NCBI RefSeq assembly: GCF_001428125.1 | Contig: NZ_LMSM01000006.1 | Location: 124,001 to 188,000 of the forward strand | Direction: 5' to 3' | Length of the DNA stretch: 64,000 nt | Source of the DNA: Nocardioides sp. Soil774 | GTDB lineage: Bacteria > Actinomycetota > Actinomycetes > Propionibacteriales > Nocardioidaceae | Part shown: positions 53,627 through 63,040 of the stretch, piece after piece | Layout: each line of letters opens with the position of its first letter | Numbering within the stretch: position 1 is the stretch's first letter | Program-made: the position numbers and the translations under genes | The notes under the pieces: generated by a model | What the model was told of the DNA's origin: nothing | Database searches by the model: none | The model's input: only the letters and a program-made list of their open reading frames with translations

Positions 53627-55615
53627 TCAGCGGGAGCCGATCACCTTGGCGACGGCCTGGGCGGAGTCGGCGGCCGCGAGCTGCTTGCGCAGGTCGCCCA
53701 CGACGGCCCCCTCGGCGGGTGCCAGCAGCTTCTCCTCGTGGCGGGTGCCCGAGGCCGCGACGTCGACCGCCGGCAGGATCCCGCGAGCCGCGAGCTCGGC
53801 GCTCAGCACCAGCTCGAGGTTGGCGGTGCCGGCGAGCTCCTCGAGGAAGAACTCGTCGGTCGCCGAGCCCGTGCCGACGGCGACCGTCGCGAGGATCGTC
53901 AGCGATCCGGCGTCCTCGATCTTGCGGGCGGCGCCGAAGAACTCCTTCGTCGGGTGGACCGCGGAGGCGTCCACCAGCCCGCCCAGCACCCGCCCGTTGG
54001 CGGGGGCGGCGAGGTTGTAGGCGCGCCCCAGTCGCGTGAGCGAGTCGAGGAGCACCACGACGTCGTGGCCCAGCTCGACCAGGCGCTTGGCCCGCTCGAT
54101 CGCCAGCTCGGCGACGAGGGTGTGGTCGGCGGGCTGGCGGTCGAAGGTCGAGGCCACGACCTCGCCCTTGACGGCGCGCTGGAAGTCGGTGACCTCCTCC
54201 GGGCGGGTGTCGACCAGCACCACCATCACGTGGCACTCGGGGTTGTTGGTCGTCACCGACCGCGCGATCGACTGCAGCAGGGTCGTGGCGCCCGAGCGCG
54301 GCGGGGCCAGGATGAGCCCGCGCTGGCCCTTGCCGACCGGCGCCGCGATGTCGACGACCTTGCCGGCCAGGTTGGACTCGTCGGTGGCGAACCGCAGTCG
54401 CTGGTGCGGGTGCACCGGGACGGCGTCGCCGAACTCCGGACGCTCCTTGGCGCCCTCGGCCTCGGTGCCGTTGACGCTGTCGATGCGGACCATCGGGTTG
54501 AACTTCTCGCGCCGCTCGCCCTCGCGCGGCTGACGGACCTGGCCGACGACCGCGTCTCCGCGCCGGAGGTGGTACTTGCGGACCATCGAGAGCGACAGGT
54601 AGACGTCCTCCGGGCCGGGCAGGTATCCCGACGTACGCACGAACGCGCAGTTGTCGAGCACGTCGAGGATGCCGGCAGCCGGCACCAGCACGTCGTCCTC
54701 GAGGATCGTGGTGTCAGGCTCGTTGCGGGCACCGCCCGCCACGCGCGCGACGGTGCGGTCGCGACCGCGACGGCGACGGTTGCGACGGCTGCCGCCCTCG
54801 CCGTCGTCGTCGTCATCGTGCTGCTGGCCCTGGTTCAGGTTCTGCTGCTGCCGGTCCTGCTGCTGGCGGTCCTGTTGCCGGTCCTGCTGGCGCTCCTGCT
54901 GCTGGCGGTCCTGCTGGCGGTCCTGCTTCTGCTCGGCCTGCTCGACCTGCTTCTGGCCCTTGTCCTGCTTCTGCCTGTCCTGGCCCTGCTTGTCCTGGCC
55001 CTGCTTGTCCTGGCCCTGCTTGTCCTGGCCCTGCTTGTCCTGCCGGGCACCCTTCTCGGACTGCTTCGGCTCGGACTGCTTCGGCTCGGACTGCTGCTCC
55101 GGCTGCTGCTTCTGCGGCTCGGGCTGGCGCTGCTCGGCCTGCTTCTGCTCGGCCTGCTCGACCTGGCGCTGCTTGCGCGTGCGGGTGCGCACGGTCGTCT
55201 GCGGGGCCGGCTCGGACTGCACCGGGGCCTCGACGGTCTCCGCCGCCTGCGGCGCGACGGCCTCGGCCTGCGGCTGCTGGTCCTGCGGCTGCTGGTCCTG
55301 CGACTGGGCCTGGGCCTGCTTCTGGGGCTGGGCAGCAGCCGGCAACTGGGCGGCCTTGATCGCCTCGACCAGCTGCGCCTTCTTCATCGAGCCGGCGCCT
55401 GCGACGCCGAGGCCGGCGGCCATCGACTTCAGGTCGGCCAGGAGCATCGAGCCCAGGCCGGCCGACTTCGACGCCGACCTCGCGGCTGCCTTCTTCGCGG
55501 GCTTCGCCACGGCATCGGGAGCGGCATCGGGAGCGGCATCGGGAGCGGCATCGGGGGCAGCGTCGGGAGCCGCGTCCTGCTGCTCGGCAGGGGTGGCGGA
55601 GGGAGTCTCGGTCAC
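53627..55615 (-). CDS. rho: Rho-family protein with lost ATPase residues
   Basis: 662 residues from GTG 55615 with AAGGA 5 nt upstream. Ala/Pro-rich N-terminus (residues 10-45), Gln/Lys-rich low-complexity stretch (about 85-280), OB-fold ([20 protein letters not shown]) and RecA-like domain. The RecA core is altered. Walker A reads APPRSGATT: the expected Lys (E. coli K184) is Ala443 (codon 54287-54289), and the preceding Lys is Arg. The catalytic Glu (E. coli E211) is Thr470 in LVDTRPEEV. Walker [11 protein letters not shown], the Q-loop region and SGTRHEE are kept. The tail after SGTR is about 20 residues shorter than E. coli Rho. Its place between thrB and rpmE is the normal rho locus. Termination activity by the usual mechanism is doubtful. 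Confidence 0.9.
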   Translation of the reverse strand: MTETPSATPAEQQDAAPDAAPDAAPDAAPDAAPDAVAKPAKKAAARSASKSAGLGSMLLADLKSMAAGLGVAGAGSMKKAQLVEAIKAAQLPAAAQPQKQAQAQSQDQQPQDQQPQAEAVAPQAAETVEAPVQSEPAPQTTVRTRTRKQRQVEQAEQKQAEQRQPEPQKQQPEQQSEPKQSEPKQSEKGARQDKQGQDKQGQDKQGQDKQGQDRQKQDKGQKQVEQAEQKQDRQQDRQQQERQQDRQQDRQQQDRQQQNLNQGQQHDDDDDGEGGSRRNRRRRGRDRTVARVAGGARNEPDTTILEDDVLVPAAGILDVLDNCAFVRTSGYLPGPEDVYLSLSMVRKYHLRRGDAVVGQVRQPREGERREKFNPMVRIDSVNGTEAEGAKERPEFGDAVPVHPHQRLRFATDESNLAGKVVDIAAPVGKGQRGLILAPPRSGATTLLQSIARSVTTNNPECHVMVVLVDTRPEEVTDFQRAVKGEVVASTFDRQPADHTLVAELAIERAKRLVELGHDVVVLLDSLTRLGRAYNLAAPANGRVLGGLVDASAVHPTKEFFGAARKIEDAGSLTILATVAVGTGSATDEFFLEELAGTANLELVLSAELAARGILPAVDVAASGTRHEEKLLAPAEGAVVGDLRKQLAAADSAQAVAKVIGSR
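54971..55042. repeat. 15-nt tandem repeat inside the Rho low-complexity region
   Basis: Unit CTGCTTGTCCTGGCC on the plus strand with exact copies at 54986-55000, 55001-55015 and 55016-55030 and partial copies on both sides. It encodes repeated Gln-Asp-Lys-Gln-Gly on the minus strand. Copy number probably varies. Confidence 0.85.
55511..55558. repeat. 12-nt tandem repeat near the Rho N-terminus
   Basis: Unit GGCATCGGGAGC in three exact copies (55511-55546) and one with a single change (55547-55558). It encodes Ala-Ala-Pro-Asp repeats. Confidence 0.85.
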
Positions 55616-55692
55616 GTGGATCCTTCGCACGTTGCGTCGCCCGCGACGACCGGCGAGCGGCCTGCGAGGCGGATGGTGGTCGCCCGTGCGCG

Positions 55693-55734
55693 CGGACAGG
55701 AGTGTCCGGGACGGGCAGGTGCGCCGAACGGCGC
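55693..55734 (-). promoter_or_regulatory. two small hairpins between thrB and rho
   Basis: The 123-bp gap holds a 6-bp stem with GGAG loop (55693-55708) and the near-perfect GCGCCG-AA-CGGCGC (55721-55734) just past the thrB stop. They may form a weak terminator or a leader control element for rho. No recognised regulator site. Confidence 0.3.
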
Positions 55735-55738
55735 GGCG

Positions 55739-56638
55739 TCAGGTTAGCAGGAGCGGGCCGGACTGCTCGATCGACAGGTCGTGGCACTCCCAGCCCTCCG
55801 GGCACCGCGCGACCAGCGCCGAGGAGTCGACGGTGCCGAACGCCAGCACGGTCGGGCCGGCGCCGGACACCACGGCCGGCACGCCGGCGGCGCGCAGGCG
55901 GCGTACGAGCGCGAGGGTCTGCGGCATCGCGGGCTCACGCTGGTCCTGGTGCAGCCACTCGCGCGTCGCGGTGAGCAGGTGCTCGGGCTGGCCGTTGAGC
56001 GCAGCCACGAGCAGGGCCGCGCGACCGGAGTTGGCGGCCGCGTCCGCGTGCGGGACGGAGGCGGGCAGGAGACCCCGCGCCACGGTGGTCTCGACGCCGG
56101 TCGGCGGCACGAAGGCGACAGCAGTGATGCGCGGGTCGACGCCGGCGCGCACCGCCCACCAGTGGTCGTCCTCGCGCCCGGAGATGACGAACCCGCCGTA
56201 GAACGCCGCCGCCACGTTGTCGGGATGCCCCTCGAGGTCCGCGGCGAGCCCGAAGAGCGCCTCGTCGGAGGCGAGCAGCTGCCCGCCGGCGACGAGCCCA
56301 CGGGCGAGCACGACCCCGGCGACGATCGCCGCCGACGACGAGCCGAGGCCGCGGGCGTGCGGGATCCGGTTGCGGCACGCGAGCCGCAGGCCCGGGGGCT
56401 GCTCCCCCATCAGCTCGAAGGCCGCGCGCATGGCGCGCACCACCAGGTGCGACTCGTCGCGCGGTACGCCGTCGGCGCCGGCGCCCTCCACGTCGACGAC
56501 CAGGCCCTCGCGCAGCACCTGCGCCTCGAGCTCGTCGCGCAGCGAGAGGGCGAGGCCGAAGGCGTCGAACCCGGGTCCCAGGTTGGCGGAGGTCGCAGGC
56601 ACGGTGACGCGCACCGGTCCCTCGACGAAGGTGGCCAT
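55739..56638 (-). CDS. thrB: homoserine kinase
   Basis: 299 residues. GHMP kinase with VPATSANLGPGFDAFGLAL at the start, the phosphate loop HARGLGSSSAA, and the C-terminal GAGPTVLAF motif. It phosphorylates homoserine for threonine synthesis. It starts 2 bp after the thrC stop and is the last pathway gene before the gap that precedes rho. Confidence 0.97.
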   Translation of the reverse strand: MATFVEGPVRVTVPATSANLGPGFDAFGLALSLRDELEAQVLREGLVVDVEGAGADGVPRDESHLVVRAMRAAFELMGEQPPGLRLACRNRIPHARGLGSSSAAIVAGVVLARGLVAGGQLLASDEALFGLAADLEGHPDNVAAAFYGGFVISGREDDHWWAVRAGVDPRITAVAFVPPTGVETTVARGLLPASVPHADAAANSGRAALLVAALNGQPEHLLTATREWLHQDQREPAMPQTLALVRRLRAAGVPAVVSGAGPTVLAFGTVDSSALVARCPEGWECHDLSIEQSGPLLLT

Positions 56639-56640
56639 GC

Positions 56641-57732
56641 TCAGACCAGGCCGGCGGCAGCGGCCGCAGCGTCGACGTCGGCGTCCACGACCGTGTCGAC
56701 GACGTCGCCGAACGACTCGAGCGCCGTGGCGGTGTCCTTGAGGCCGTGACCGGTCACGGTGATCGCCACCGTGGCGCCGGCGTAGCTCTCACCGGCCGCG
56801 AGCTCGGCCAGCAGGCCCGCGACGCCGGCCGCGGAGGCGGGCTCCACGAAGACACCGTCGTGGCGCGCGAGCTCGACCTGGGCGGCGAGGATCTGCGCGT
56901 CGGACAGGGCGGCGAACCGTCCGCCCGACTCGTGCGCGGCGGCCTCGGCGAGCTTCCACGAGGCCGGGTTGCCGATGCGGATGGCCGTCGCCTTGGTCTC
57001 CGGGTCGGGGAACGGCTCGCCCGTCACCAGCGGCGAGGCGCCCTCGGCCTGGAAGCCCCGCATGACCGGGCGCTTGCTGGCGCGGCCGAGGTCGGCGTAC
57101 TGCTCGTAGCCCATCCAGTAGGCCGAGATGTTGCCGGCGTTGCCCACGGGCAGCAGGTGGTAGTCGGGGGCGTCGCCGAGGAAGTCGCAGATCTCGAAGG
57201 CCGCGGTCTTCTGGCCCTGGAGCCGGACCGGGTTGACCGAGTTGACCAGTGCCACGGGGTAGTTCCAGGCCAGCCCCTTCGCCATCTCCAGGCAGTGGTC
57301 GAAGTTGCCGCGCACCATGATGATCTGCGCCCCGTGCACGACGGCCTGGGCCATCTTGCCGGCCGCGATCTTGCCCTCGGGCACCAGCACGAGCGGCTTG
57401 AGCCCGGCCTTCGCGGCGTAGGCCGCCATCGAGGCCGAGGTGTTGCCGGTCGAGGCGCACACCACCGCCTGCGCCCCCTCGTGCTTCGCGAGCGAGATCG
57501 CGGTGGTCATGCCGCGGTCCTTGAAGGAGCCGGTGGGGTTGTCGCCCTCCACCTTCAGCCAGACCTGGCCCCCGGTCATCGACGAGAGCCAGTCGGAGTG
57601 GACCAGCGGCGTGCCGCCCTCGCGCAGGGTGACCGCCTCGAGGTCGGCGGGCAGCAGGTCGATCAGGTCGCGGTACTCCTCGATCAGCCCGCGCCACTGG
57701 TGGTGGGCCCAGGGTGCGTCGGTGGTGCTCAC
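56641..57732 (-). CDS. thrC: threonine synthase
   Basis: 363 residues from GTG 57732, overlapping the hom stop (GTGA). Fold-type II PLP enzyme with the internal Lys K71 in [10 protein letters not shown] and the phosphate loop [15 protein letters not shown]. It converts O-phosphohomoserine to threonine. Coupled to hom upstream and thrB downstream. Confidence 0.97.
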   Translation of the reverse strand: MSTTDAPWAHHQWRGLIEEYRDLIDLLPADLEAVTLREGGTPLVHSDWLSSMTGGQVWLKVEGDNPTGSFKDRGMTTAISLAKHEGAQAVVCASTGNTSASMAAYAAKAGLKPLVLVPEGKIAAGKMAQAVVHGAQIIMVRGNFDHCLEMAKGLAWNYPVALVNSVNPVRLQGQKTAAFEICDFLGDAPDYHLLPVGNAGNISAYWMGYEQYADLGRASKRPVMRGFQAEGASPLVTGEPFPDPETKATAIRIGNPASWKLAEAAAHESGGRFAALSDAQILAAQVELARHDGVFVEPASAAGVAGLLAELAAGESYAGATVAITVTGHGLKDTATALESFGDVVDTVVDADVDAAAAAAGLV

Positions 57733-59024
57733 TCGTCGCCCCCCTCGACGCGCATCACCGAGGTGACCTCGCGTACGATGTCCATCCCGCGCAGCTGCCG
57801 CACGGTCGCGCTGAGCGCCGCGTCGGGGGCTGCGTGCGAGACGACCACGAGCTGGGCGTCGGCCCCGCGACCCTCCTGGCGCACGGTCTGGATCGACACG
57901 TCGTGGTCGGCGAACGCGTTGGCGACGGCCGCGAGCACGCCCGCGCGGTCGTCCACGTCGATGGCCACGTGGTAGCGGGTGCGGGTCTCGCCCATGGGCT
58001 GCACCGCGCGATCGGCGTACGCCGACTCCCCCGCGCCGCGGGTGTCGGCGAGGCGGTTGCGGGCGACCGTCACCAGGTCGCCGAGCACGGCGCTGGCCGT
58101 GGGCGCGCCCCCGGCGCCGGGGCCGTAGAACATGAGCTGACCGGCGGCCTCGGACTCGACGAACACCGCGTTGTAGGCCTCGCGCACACTGGCGAGCGGG
58201 TGCGAGCGCGGGATCATCGCCGGGTGCACGCGGGCGGCGACCTGGTCGCCGCGCAGCTCGCAGATCGCGAGCAGCTTGACGACCGAGCCCATGTCGCGGG
58301 CGCTCGCGACGTCGGCGGCGGTCACCTCGGAGATGCCCTCGCGATAGACGTCGGAGGCCGTGACGCGGGAGTGGAAGGCCAGGCTGGCCAGGATCGCGGC
58401 CTTGGCGGCGGCGTCGAAGCCCTCCACGTCGGCGGTCGGGTCGGCCTCGGCGTAGCCGAGCTCCTGGGCCTCCTCCAGCGCCTCGGAGAACCCGGCGCCG
58501 GAGGTGTCCATCTTGTCGAGGATGAAGTTGGTGGTGCCGTTGACGATGCCCAGCACGCGGGTGACCTTGTCGCCGGCCAGCGACTCCCGCAGGGGGCGCA
58601 GGATCGGGATGGCGCCCGCCACGGCCGCCTCGTAGTAGAGGTCGCGCTGCGCCTTGGCCGCGGCCTCGAAGAGCGTCGGACCGTCCTCGGCGAGCAGGGC
58701 CTTGTTGGCGGTGACGACACTGGCGCCGTTGTCCAGCGCGGCGAGGATCAGCGAGCGGGCCGGCTCGATGCCGCCGATCACCTCGACCACCAGGTCGACG
58801 TCGTCGCGCGCCACCAGGGCGGCGGCGTCGGTGGTGAGCAGGCCCTCGGGCACCTCGACGTCGCGGGGCGCGTCGAGGCGTCGCACCGCCACCCCGACGA
58901 GCTCGACCGGCGCGCCCACCCGGGCGGCCAGGTCGTCGTGCTGCTCGCTGAGCAGCCGCACCACCTGGGAGCCGACGGCGCCGCAGCCGAGCACGGCCAC
59001 CTTCAAGGTGCGCTTGTCAGTCAT
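57729..59024 (-). CDS. hom: homoserine dehydrogenase with ACT domain
   Basis: 431 residues. NADP motif [13 protein letters not shown], catalytic [10 protein letters not shown] and the substrate chain [13 protein letters not shown], then a C-terminal ACT domain (about 350-431) for threonine feedback. It makes homoserine from aspartate semialdehyde. The start ATG overlaps the lysA stop (ATGA). Confidence 0.97.
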   Translation of the reverse strand: MTDKRTLKVAVLGCGAVGSQVVRLLSEQHDDLAARVGAPVELVGVAVRRLDAPRDVEVPEGLLTTDAAALVARDDVDLVVEVIGGIEPARSLILAALDNGASVVTANKALLAEDGPTLFEAAAKAQRDLYYEAAVAGAIPILRPLRESLAGDKVTRVLGIVNGTTNFILDKMDTSGAGFSEALEEAQELGYAEADPTADVEGFDAAAKAAILASLAFHSRVTASDVYREGISEVTAADVASARDMGSVVKLLAICELRGDQVAARVHPAMIPRSHPLASVREAYNAVFVESEAAGQLMFYGPGAGGAPTASAVLGDLVTVARNRLADTRGAGESAYADRAVQPMGETRTRYHVAIDVDDRAGVLAAVANAFADHDVSIQTVRQEGRGADAQLVVVSHAAPDAALSATVRQLRGMDIVREVTSVMRVEGGDE

Positions 59025-60442
59025 GAGGAAACACCCACATCGGTCGCCATCAGGTCGGCCTCAGTCTCTCGTCGCAGCACAGTGAAAGTCTTCCCGTCCC
59101 GAACTCCGATCACCGGAGGACGCAGCGCGTGGTTGTAGTTGGACGCCATGGACCTGCAGTAGGCGCCCGTGCCGGGCACGGCCACGAGGTCGCCGGGGCG
59201 CACGTCGGAGGGCAGGAACTCGTCCTTGACCACGACGTCGCCGGCCTCGCAGTGCTTGCCCACCACACGGGCGAGGGACGCCGGCGCCTCCGAGCGCCGC
59301 GACGCGAGGGTCGCGGAGTAGTCGGCGTCGTAGAGGGCGGTGCGGATGTTGTCGCTCATCCCGCCGTCGACCGAGACGTAGGAACGCCGCGCCCCGCCGT
59401 CGAGGGCGACCTCCTTCACCGTGCCGACCTCGTAGACGGTGCACATCGACGGGCCGACGATGGCGCGTCCCGGCTCGATCGAGAGTCGCGGGGCGGAGAT
59501 GCCGAGCGCGCGGCACTCGTGCGCCACGATCTGCGACATGCCGGCCGCCAGGTCGGCGGGCTCGGCCGGGTCGTCCTGCGTGGTGTAGGCGATGCCGAAG
59601 CCGCCGCCGAGGTCCATCTCGGGCATCTCGACGCCCAGGTCCGCACCGACCCTGGCGTGGAGGGCCAGCACGCGTCGTGCGGCGACCTCGAAGCCGGAGG
59701 TGTCGAAGATCTGGCTGCCGATGTGGGAGTGCAGCCCGAGCAGGCGCAGCGCCGGCGCGGCGTGCACACGGCGTACGGCCTCGAGGGCGTCGCCGCTGGC
59801 GATCGAGAAGCCGAACTTCTGGTCCTCGTGCGCGGTGGCGATGTATTCGTGCGTGTGGGCCTCCACGCCCGCGGTGACGCGCACCATCACCCCGACGGTG
59901 CGCACCAACTCCTCGGCGAGCGACGCGAGGCGGCCGATCTCGTCGAAGGAGTCGACGATGACGCGCCCCACCCCGAGCTCGACGGCGCGGGCGAGCTCGG
60001 CCACGGTCTTGTTGTTGCCGTGGAAGCCCACCCGCTCCATCGGGAAGCCAGCACGCTCGGCGACCGTGAGCTCGCCGCCGGAGCACACGTCGAGCGACAG
60101 CCCGTCCTCGGCGAGCCAGCGCGCCACGGTGGTGCACAGGAACGCCTTGCCGGCGTAGAAGACCTCGTAGTCGTCGAAGGCGTCACGGAAGGCGCGTGCC
60201 CGGGCGCGGAAGTCGTCCTCGTCCAGGACGTACGCCGGTGAGCCGTGCTCACGCACCAGCTCGGGCAGCGGCACCCCGCCGACGCTCAGCACGCCGTCGG
60301 TCTTGGTGGCCGTGGCCGACCAGAGGTGGGCGACCAGGGCGTTGGTGTCGTCGGGCTCCCGCAGCCAGTGGGGCCCGCCCGGTCTGGTCGAGCGGAGCGC
60401 GCCGTCGGCGTGCGCCCAGCCGGAGGGGTGGGCGGTCGGCAC
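59021..60442 (-). CDS. lysA: diaminopimelate decarboxylase
   Basis: 473 residues from GTG 60442, 6 bp behind the argS stop. Fold-type III PLP enzyme with the PLP Lys K99 in FYAGKAFLC, the substrate HSHIGSQIFD segment, and the C-terminal GKHCEAGDVVV Cys-Glu. It makes lysine from meso-diaminopimelate. An N-terminal extension of about 45 residues lies before the barrel. Confidence 0.96.
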   Translation of the reverse strand: MPTAHPSGWAHADGALRSTRPGGPHWLREPDDTNALVAHLWSATATKTDGVLSVGGVPLPELVREHGSPAYVLDEDDFRARARAFRDAFDDYEVFYAGKAFLCTTVARWLAEDGLSLDVCSGGELTVAERAGFPMERVGFHGNNKTVAELARAVELGVGRVIVDSFDEIGRLASLAEELVRTVGVMVRVTAGVEAHTHEYIATAHEDQKFGFSIASGDALEAVRRVHAAPALRLLGLHSHIGSQIFDTSGFEVAARRVLALHARVGADLGVEMPEMDLGGGFGIAYTTQDDPAEPADLAAGMSQIVAHECRALGISAPRLSIEPGRAIVGPSMCTVYEVGTVKEVALDGGARRSYVSVDGGMSDNIRTALYDADYSATLASRRSEAPASLARVVGKHCEAGDVVVKDEFLPSDVRPGDLVAVPGTGAYCRSMASNYNHALRPPVIGVRDGKTFTVLRRETEADLMATDVGVSS

Positions 60443-60448
60443 GGCCGA

Positions 60449-62143
60449 TCACATCCTCTCGGGAGCGGTCACGCCGAGCAGGTCGAGGCCGTTGGCCAGC
60501 ACCGTCCGCGTCGCGGCCACCAGGACCAGGCGCGCCTCGTTGGCGGGGGTGACCGGCTCGTCGCCCTGCGGGAGCATCCGGCACTCCTTGGTGTCGTACC
60601 ACTTGTTGAACACCGCGGCGGTGTCCTCGAGGTAGCGCGCGACGCGGTGCGGCTCGCGGAGCTCGGCGGCGCTGGCGACCACCCGCGGGTAGTCGGCCAG
60701 GGCGCGCAGCAGCCGACCGTCGAGCTCGTGGTCGAGCAGCGCCGGGTCGAACGCCTCGCCCGGCAGGGTCAGGGCGATGTCGGCGGCGTTCTCCATCATC
60801 CGGCAGGTGCGGGCGTGGGCGTACTGGACGTAGTAGACCGGGTTGTCGCTCGAGGCCTTGGTGATCTCGGCGACGTCGAGCGTGAGCGGGCTGTCGGCGG
60901 GATAGCGGGCCAGCGAGTAGCGCAGCGCGTCGACGCCGATCTCGTCCATGAGCTCGTTGAGCGTCACGATCGTGCCGGCGCGCTTGGACAGCCGCAGCTC
61001 CTGGCCGTCGCGCATGATCTTCACGAGCTGGCCGATCATCACGTCGAGGGTCAGGGCCGGGTCGTCGCCGACGCACGCGGCCATCGCGCGCAGCCGCCCG
61101 ACGTAGCCGTGGTGGTCGGCGCCGAGCAGGTAGATGCAGTGGTCGAAACCGCGCGAGCGCTTGTTGAGGTAGTAGGCGGTGTCGGAGGCGAAGTAGGTGA
61201 GCTCGCCGTTGGACCGGATCAGCACCCGGTCCTTGTCGTCACCGAAGTCGGTCGTGCGCATCCACAGCGCGCCGTCGGCCTCGAACAGGTGGCCGTTGTC
61301 CTTGAGGTCGCGCAAGGTGTCGGCGACCGAGCCGTGCGACTCGTCGGCGTGCAGGTCACGCTCGGAGAACCACACGTCGAAGTGGGTGTTGAAGCCGTCG
61401 AGCTGCTCCTGCTGCTCCGTGAGCTGCAGGGCGTAGCCCGCCTCGCGGAACGCACGCAGCCGCTCCCCCTCGGGCAGCTCGACGATGCCGGGCTGCTCGG
61501 CCACGATCGCGGCGGCGAGGTCGGCGATGTAGCCGCCCTGGTAGCCGTCCTCGGGGATCGGACGCCCCAGCGCGGAGGCCTCCAGCGACGCACCGAAGAG
61601 GTCCATCTGGTTGCCACGGTCGTTGATGTAGAACTCGCGGGCCACCTGGGCGCCCGCGGCCTGCAGCACCCGCGCGATCGCGTCGCCCAGCACGGCCCAG
61701 CGGGTGTGCCCCAGGTGCAGGGGGCCGGTCGGGTTGGCCGAGATGAACTCGATGTTGACCGACTGCCCGTCCAGCGTCCGCGTCCGGCCGTACGCCGCCC
61801 CTGCCGCCACGATGTCGGCCGCCACCTGGCCCTGCGCGCCGGCCTCGACGCTCACGTTGAGGAAGCCCGGACCCGCGACCTCGACGCCGCTGATGCCCTC
61901 GGCGGCGCGCAGCCGCTCGGCGACCAGGTCGGCGAAGGCACGCGGGTTGGTCCCCTGGCCCCCGACCTGCACCCGCTTCGCGAGCTGGAGCGCGACGTTG
62001 GTGGCGTAGTCGCCGTGGCCCTGCTGGCGGGGTCGCTCCACCGTGACCTGGGTCGGCACGCCGTCGGGCAGCGTGATCGCGCCGTCGGCCACGAGGGCCC
62101 CCAGCACGTCGACGATGGTCTCGGAGAGAGCTTCTGGATTCAC
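60449..62143 (-). CDS. argS: arginyl-tRNA synthetase
   Basis: 564 residues from GTG 62143, a leaderless start. Class I synthetase: HLGH at SANPTGPLHLGHTRW, the KMSKS-equivalent LRLSKRAGTIV, and the N-terminal additional domain with SVNIEFI. It charges Arg tRNAs, including the tRNA-Arg(CCG) encoded 0.7 kb away. It heads a five-gene unit with lysA, hom, thrC, thrB, whose genes overlap or nearly touch. Confidence 0.97.
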   Translation of the reverse strand: MNPEALSETIVDVLGALVADGAITLPDGVPTQVTVERPRQQGHGDYATNVALQLAKRVQVGGQGTNPRAFADLVAERLRAAEGISGVEVAGPGFLNVSVEAGAQGQVAADIVAAGAAYGRTRTLDGQSVNIEFISANPTGPLHLGHTRWAVLGDAIARVLQAAGAQVAREFYINDRGNQMDLFGASLEASALGRPIPEDGYQGGYIADLAAAIVAEQPGIVELPEGERLRAFREAGYALQLTEQQEQLDGFNTHFDVWFSERDLHADESHGSVADTLRDLKDNGHLFEADGALWMRTTDFGDDKDRVLIRSNGELTYFASDTAYYLNKRSRGFDHCIYLLGADHHGYVGRLRAMAACVGDDPALTLDVMIGQLVKIMRDGQELRLSKRAGTIVTLNELMDEIGVDALRYSLARYPADSPLTLDVAEITKASSDNPVYYVQYAHARTCRMMENAADIALTLPGEAFDPALLDHELDGRLLRALADYPRVVASAAELREPHRVARYLEDTAAVFNKWYDTKECRMLPQGDEPVTPANEARLVLVAATRTVLANGLDLLGVTAPERM

Positions 62144-62149
62144 CGGGCA

Positions 62150-62155
62150 AGCCTA
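62150..62155 (-). promoter_or_regulatory. -10 box TAGGCT, leaderless start of argS operon
   Basis: Minus-strand TAGGCT, 6 nt, GTG 62143. A leaderless mRNA leaves no space for a T-box or other leader control. Confidence 0.5.
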
Positions 62156-62243
62156 TCGGCGCGGCACCGGCTCCCCCGAACCGGTTTCACGCCCTGACCG
62201 CCGCTCGCGGGTCCCGCACCCGGCCGCTGCCCGGGTGCTGCCC

Positions 62244-62249
62244 TAGGGT
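62244..62249 (+). promoter_or_regulatory. -10 box TAGGGT, leaderless start
   Basis: TAGGGT, 6 nt, GTG 62256 of the thioesterase gene. The same TAGGGT-N6-GTG layout occurs at 3320-3334. Confidence 0.5.
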
Positions 62250-62255
62250 CTGCCT

Positions 62256-62753
62256 GTGACGACGCACCCGACCTACGACCAGCTGATCGCCCTCCCGGCC
62301 TACGTCGAGCAGCCCGTGCCGATGCCGTTCGAGGACATCAACGGCCACCTCAACGTCCGCCACTACATCGGGATCGCCAGCGAGGGCCTCGACGAGTCGC
62401 TCGTGGAGGTGGGCATCCCGCAGATGTGGCCGCTGACCCACGGGCACGCGTGCTTCAGCGCCGAGCACCACGTGACCTACCTCAGCGAGCTGCGCACCGG
62501 CGACACGATGTCCGCACGGGTCCGCCTGCTCGGCAGGTCCGAGCGGGCCGGGCACGCGCTGGTCTACCTGCTCGACGAGACCAAGCAGCGAGTCGCGTGC
62601 GTGGTCGAGGAGATCTTCCTCCACATCGACCTCTCGACCCGCCTCACCGCACCCTGGCCCGACGAGGTCGCCGCGGCCCTCGACGCCCGCATCAGCGAGC
62701 ACGCGGCCCTCCCCTTCACCTCGGCCACGTCCGGCTCGCTCGCCCTGCGCTGA
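62256..62753 (+). CDS. hot-dog fold acyl-CoA thioesterase
   Basis: 165 residues from GTG 62256. FEDINGHLNVRHY and AEHHVTYLSELRTGD are the 4HBT-type active-site region, whose Asn and His position the thioester. The substrate acyl chain is unknown; short or branched acyl-CoA would fit the acyl-CoA theme of the window. Followed by the tRNA-Arg gene. Confidence 0.88.
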   Translation: MTTHPTYDQLIALPAYVEQPVPMPFEDINGHLNVRHYIGIASEGLDESLVEVGIPQMWPLTHGHACFSAEHHVTYLSELRTGDTMSARVRLLGRSERAGHALVYLLDETKQRVACVVEEIFLHIDLSTRLTAPWPDEVAAALDARISEHAALPFTSATSGSLALR

Positions 62754-62829
62754 CGCCGGACTGAGGCGGTTTCACGACCGCCCGCACCGACCGGTAGTGT
62801 TCGGCGCGCACCGGCCTCGGCCCGTGCAG

Positions 62830-62902
62830 GCCTCCGTAGCTCAGGGGATAGAGCACTGGTTTCCGGTACCAGGTGCCGCAGGTTCGAATCCTGCCGGAGG
62901 CG
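62830..62902 (+). tRNA. tRNA-Arg (anticodon CCG)
   Basis: 73 nt. Acceptor arms GCCTCCG (62830-62836) and CGGAGGC (62895-62901) with discriminator G. D arm with AGCTCAGGGGATAGAGC. Anticodon stem CTGGT/ACCAG around TTCCGGT, anticodon CCG for CGG codons. T arm GCAGG-TTCGAAT-CCTGC. CCA is not encoded. Confidence 0.97.
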
Positions 62903-62928
62903 CGTTGTGTGAACCGGGACGTTCGAGC

Positions 62929-62959
62929 CGACGGACCTACGCCAGACGTAGATCCGTCG
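62929..62959. terminator. hairpin downstream of tRNA-Arg
   Basis: 13-bp stem (62929-62941 and 62947-62959) around CCAGA with one mismatch, 26 nt past the tRNA end. Serves as a likely tRNA transcript end. Confidence 0.6.
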
Positions 62960-63040
62960 TTCGGTCTCCGGGGTCTCGTAGCCCGGCGGTGGGGACGTTG
63001 TGCCCTTATCTCGCGACGGCCGGCGCCCGAGGATGGGGTC

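Noticed and set aside
54200..54300. Possibility that the altered Rho active site is a sequencing error
   Set aside because: Two separate codons (443 and 470) and several other sites plus the shortened tail all deviate while the frame stays intact. Resequencing would still be prudent.
54971..55042. Repeats considered as a possible CRISPR array
   Set aside because: Units are 15 nt, contiguous, without spacers, and in frame with the Rho protein.
62144..62255. T-box leader for argS
   Set aside because: Only 112 bp lie between argS and the divergent thioesterase gene, and the argS box sits 6 nt from its start codon.
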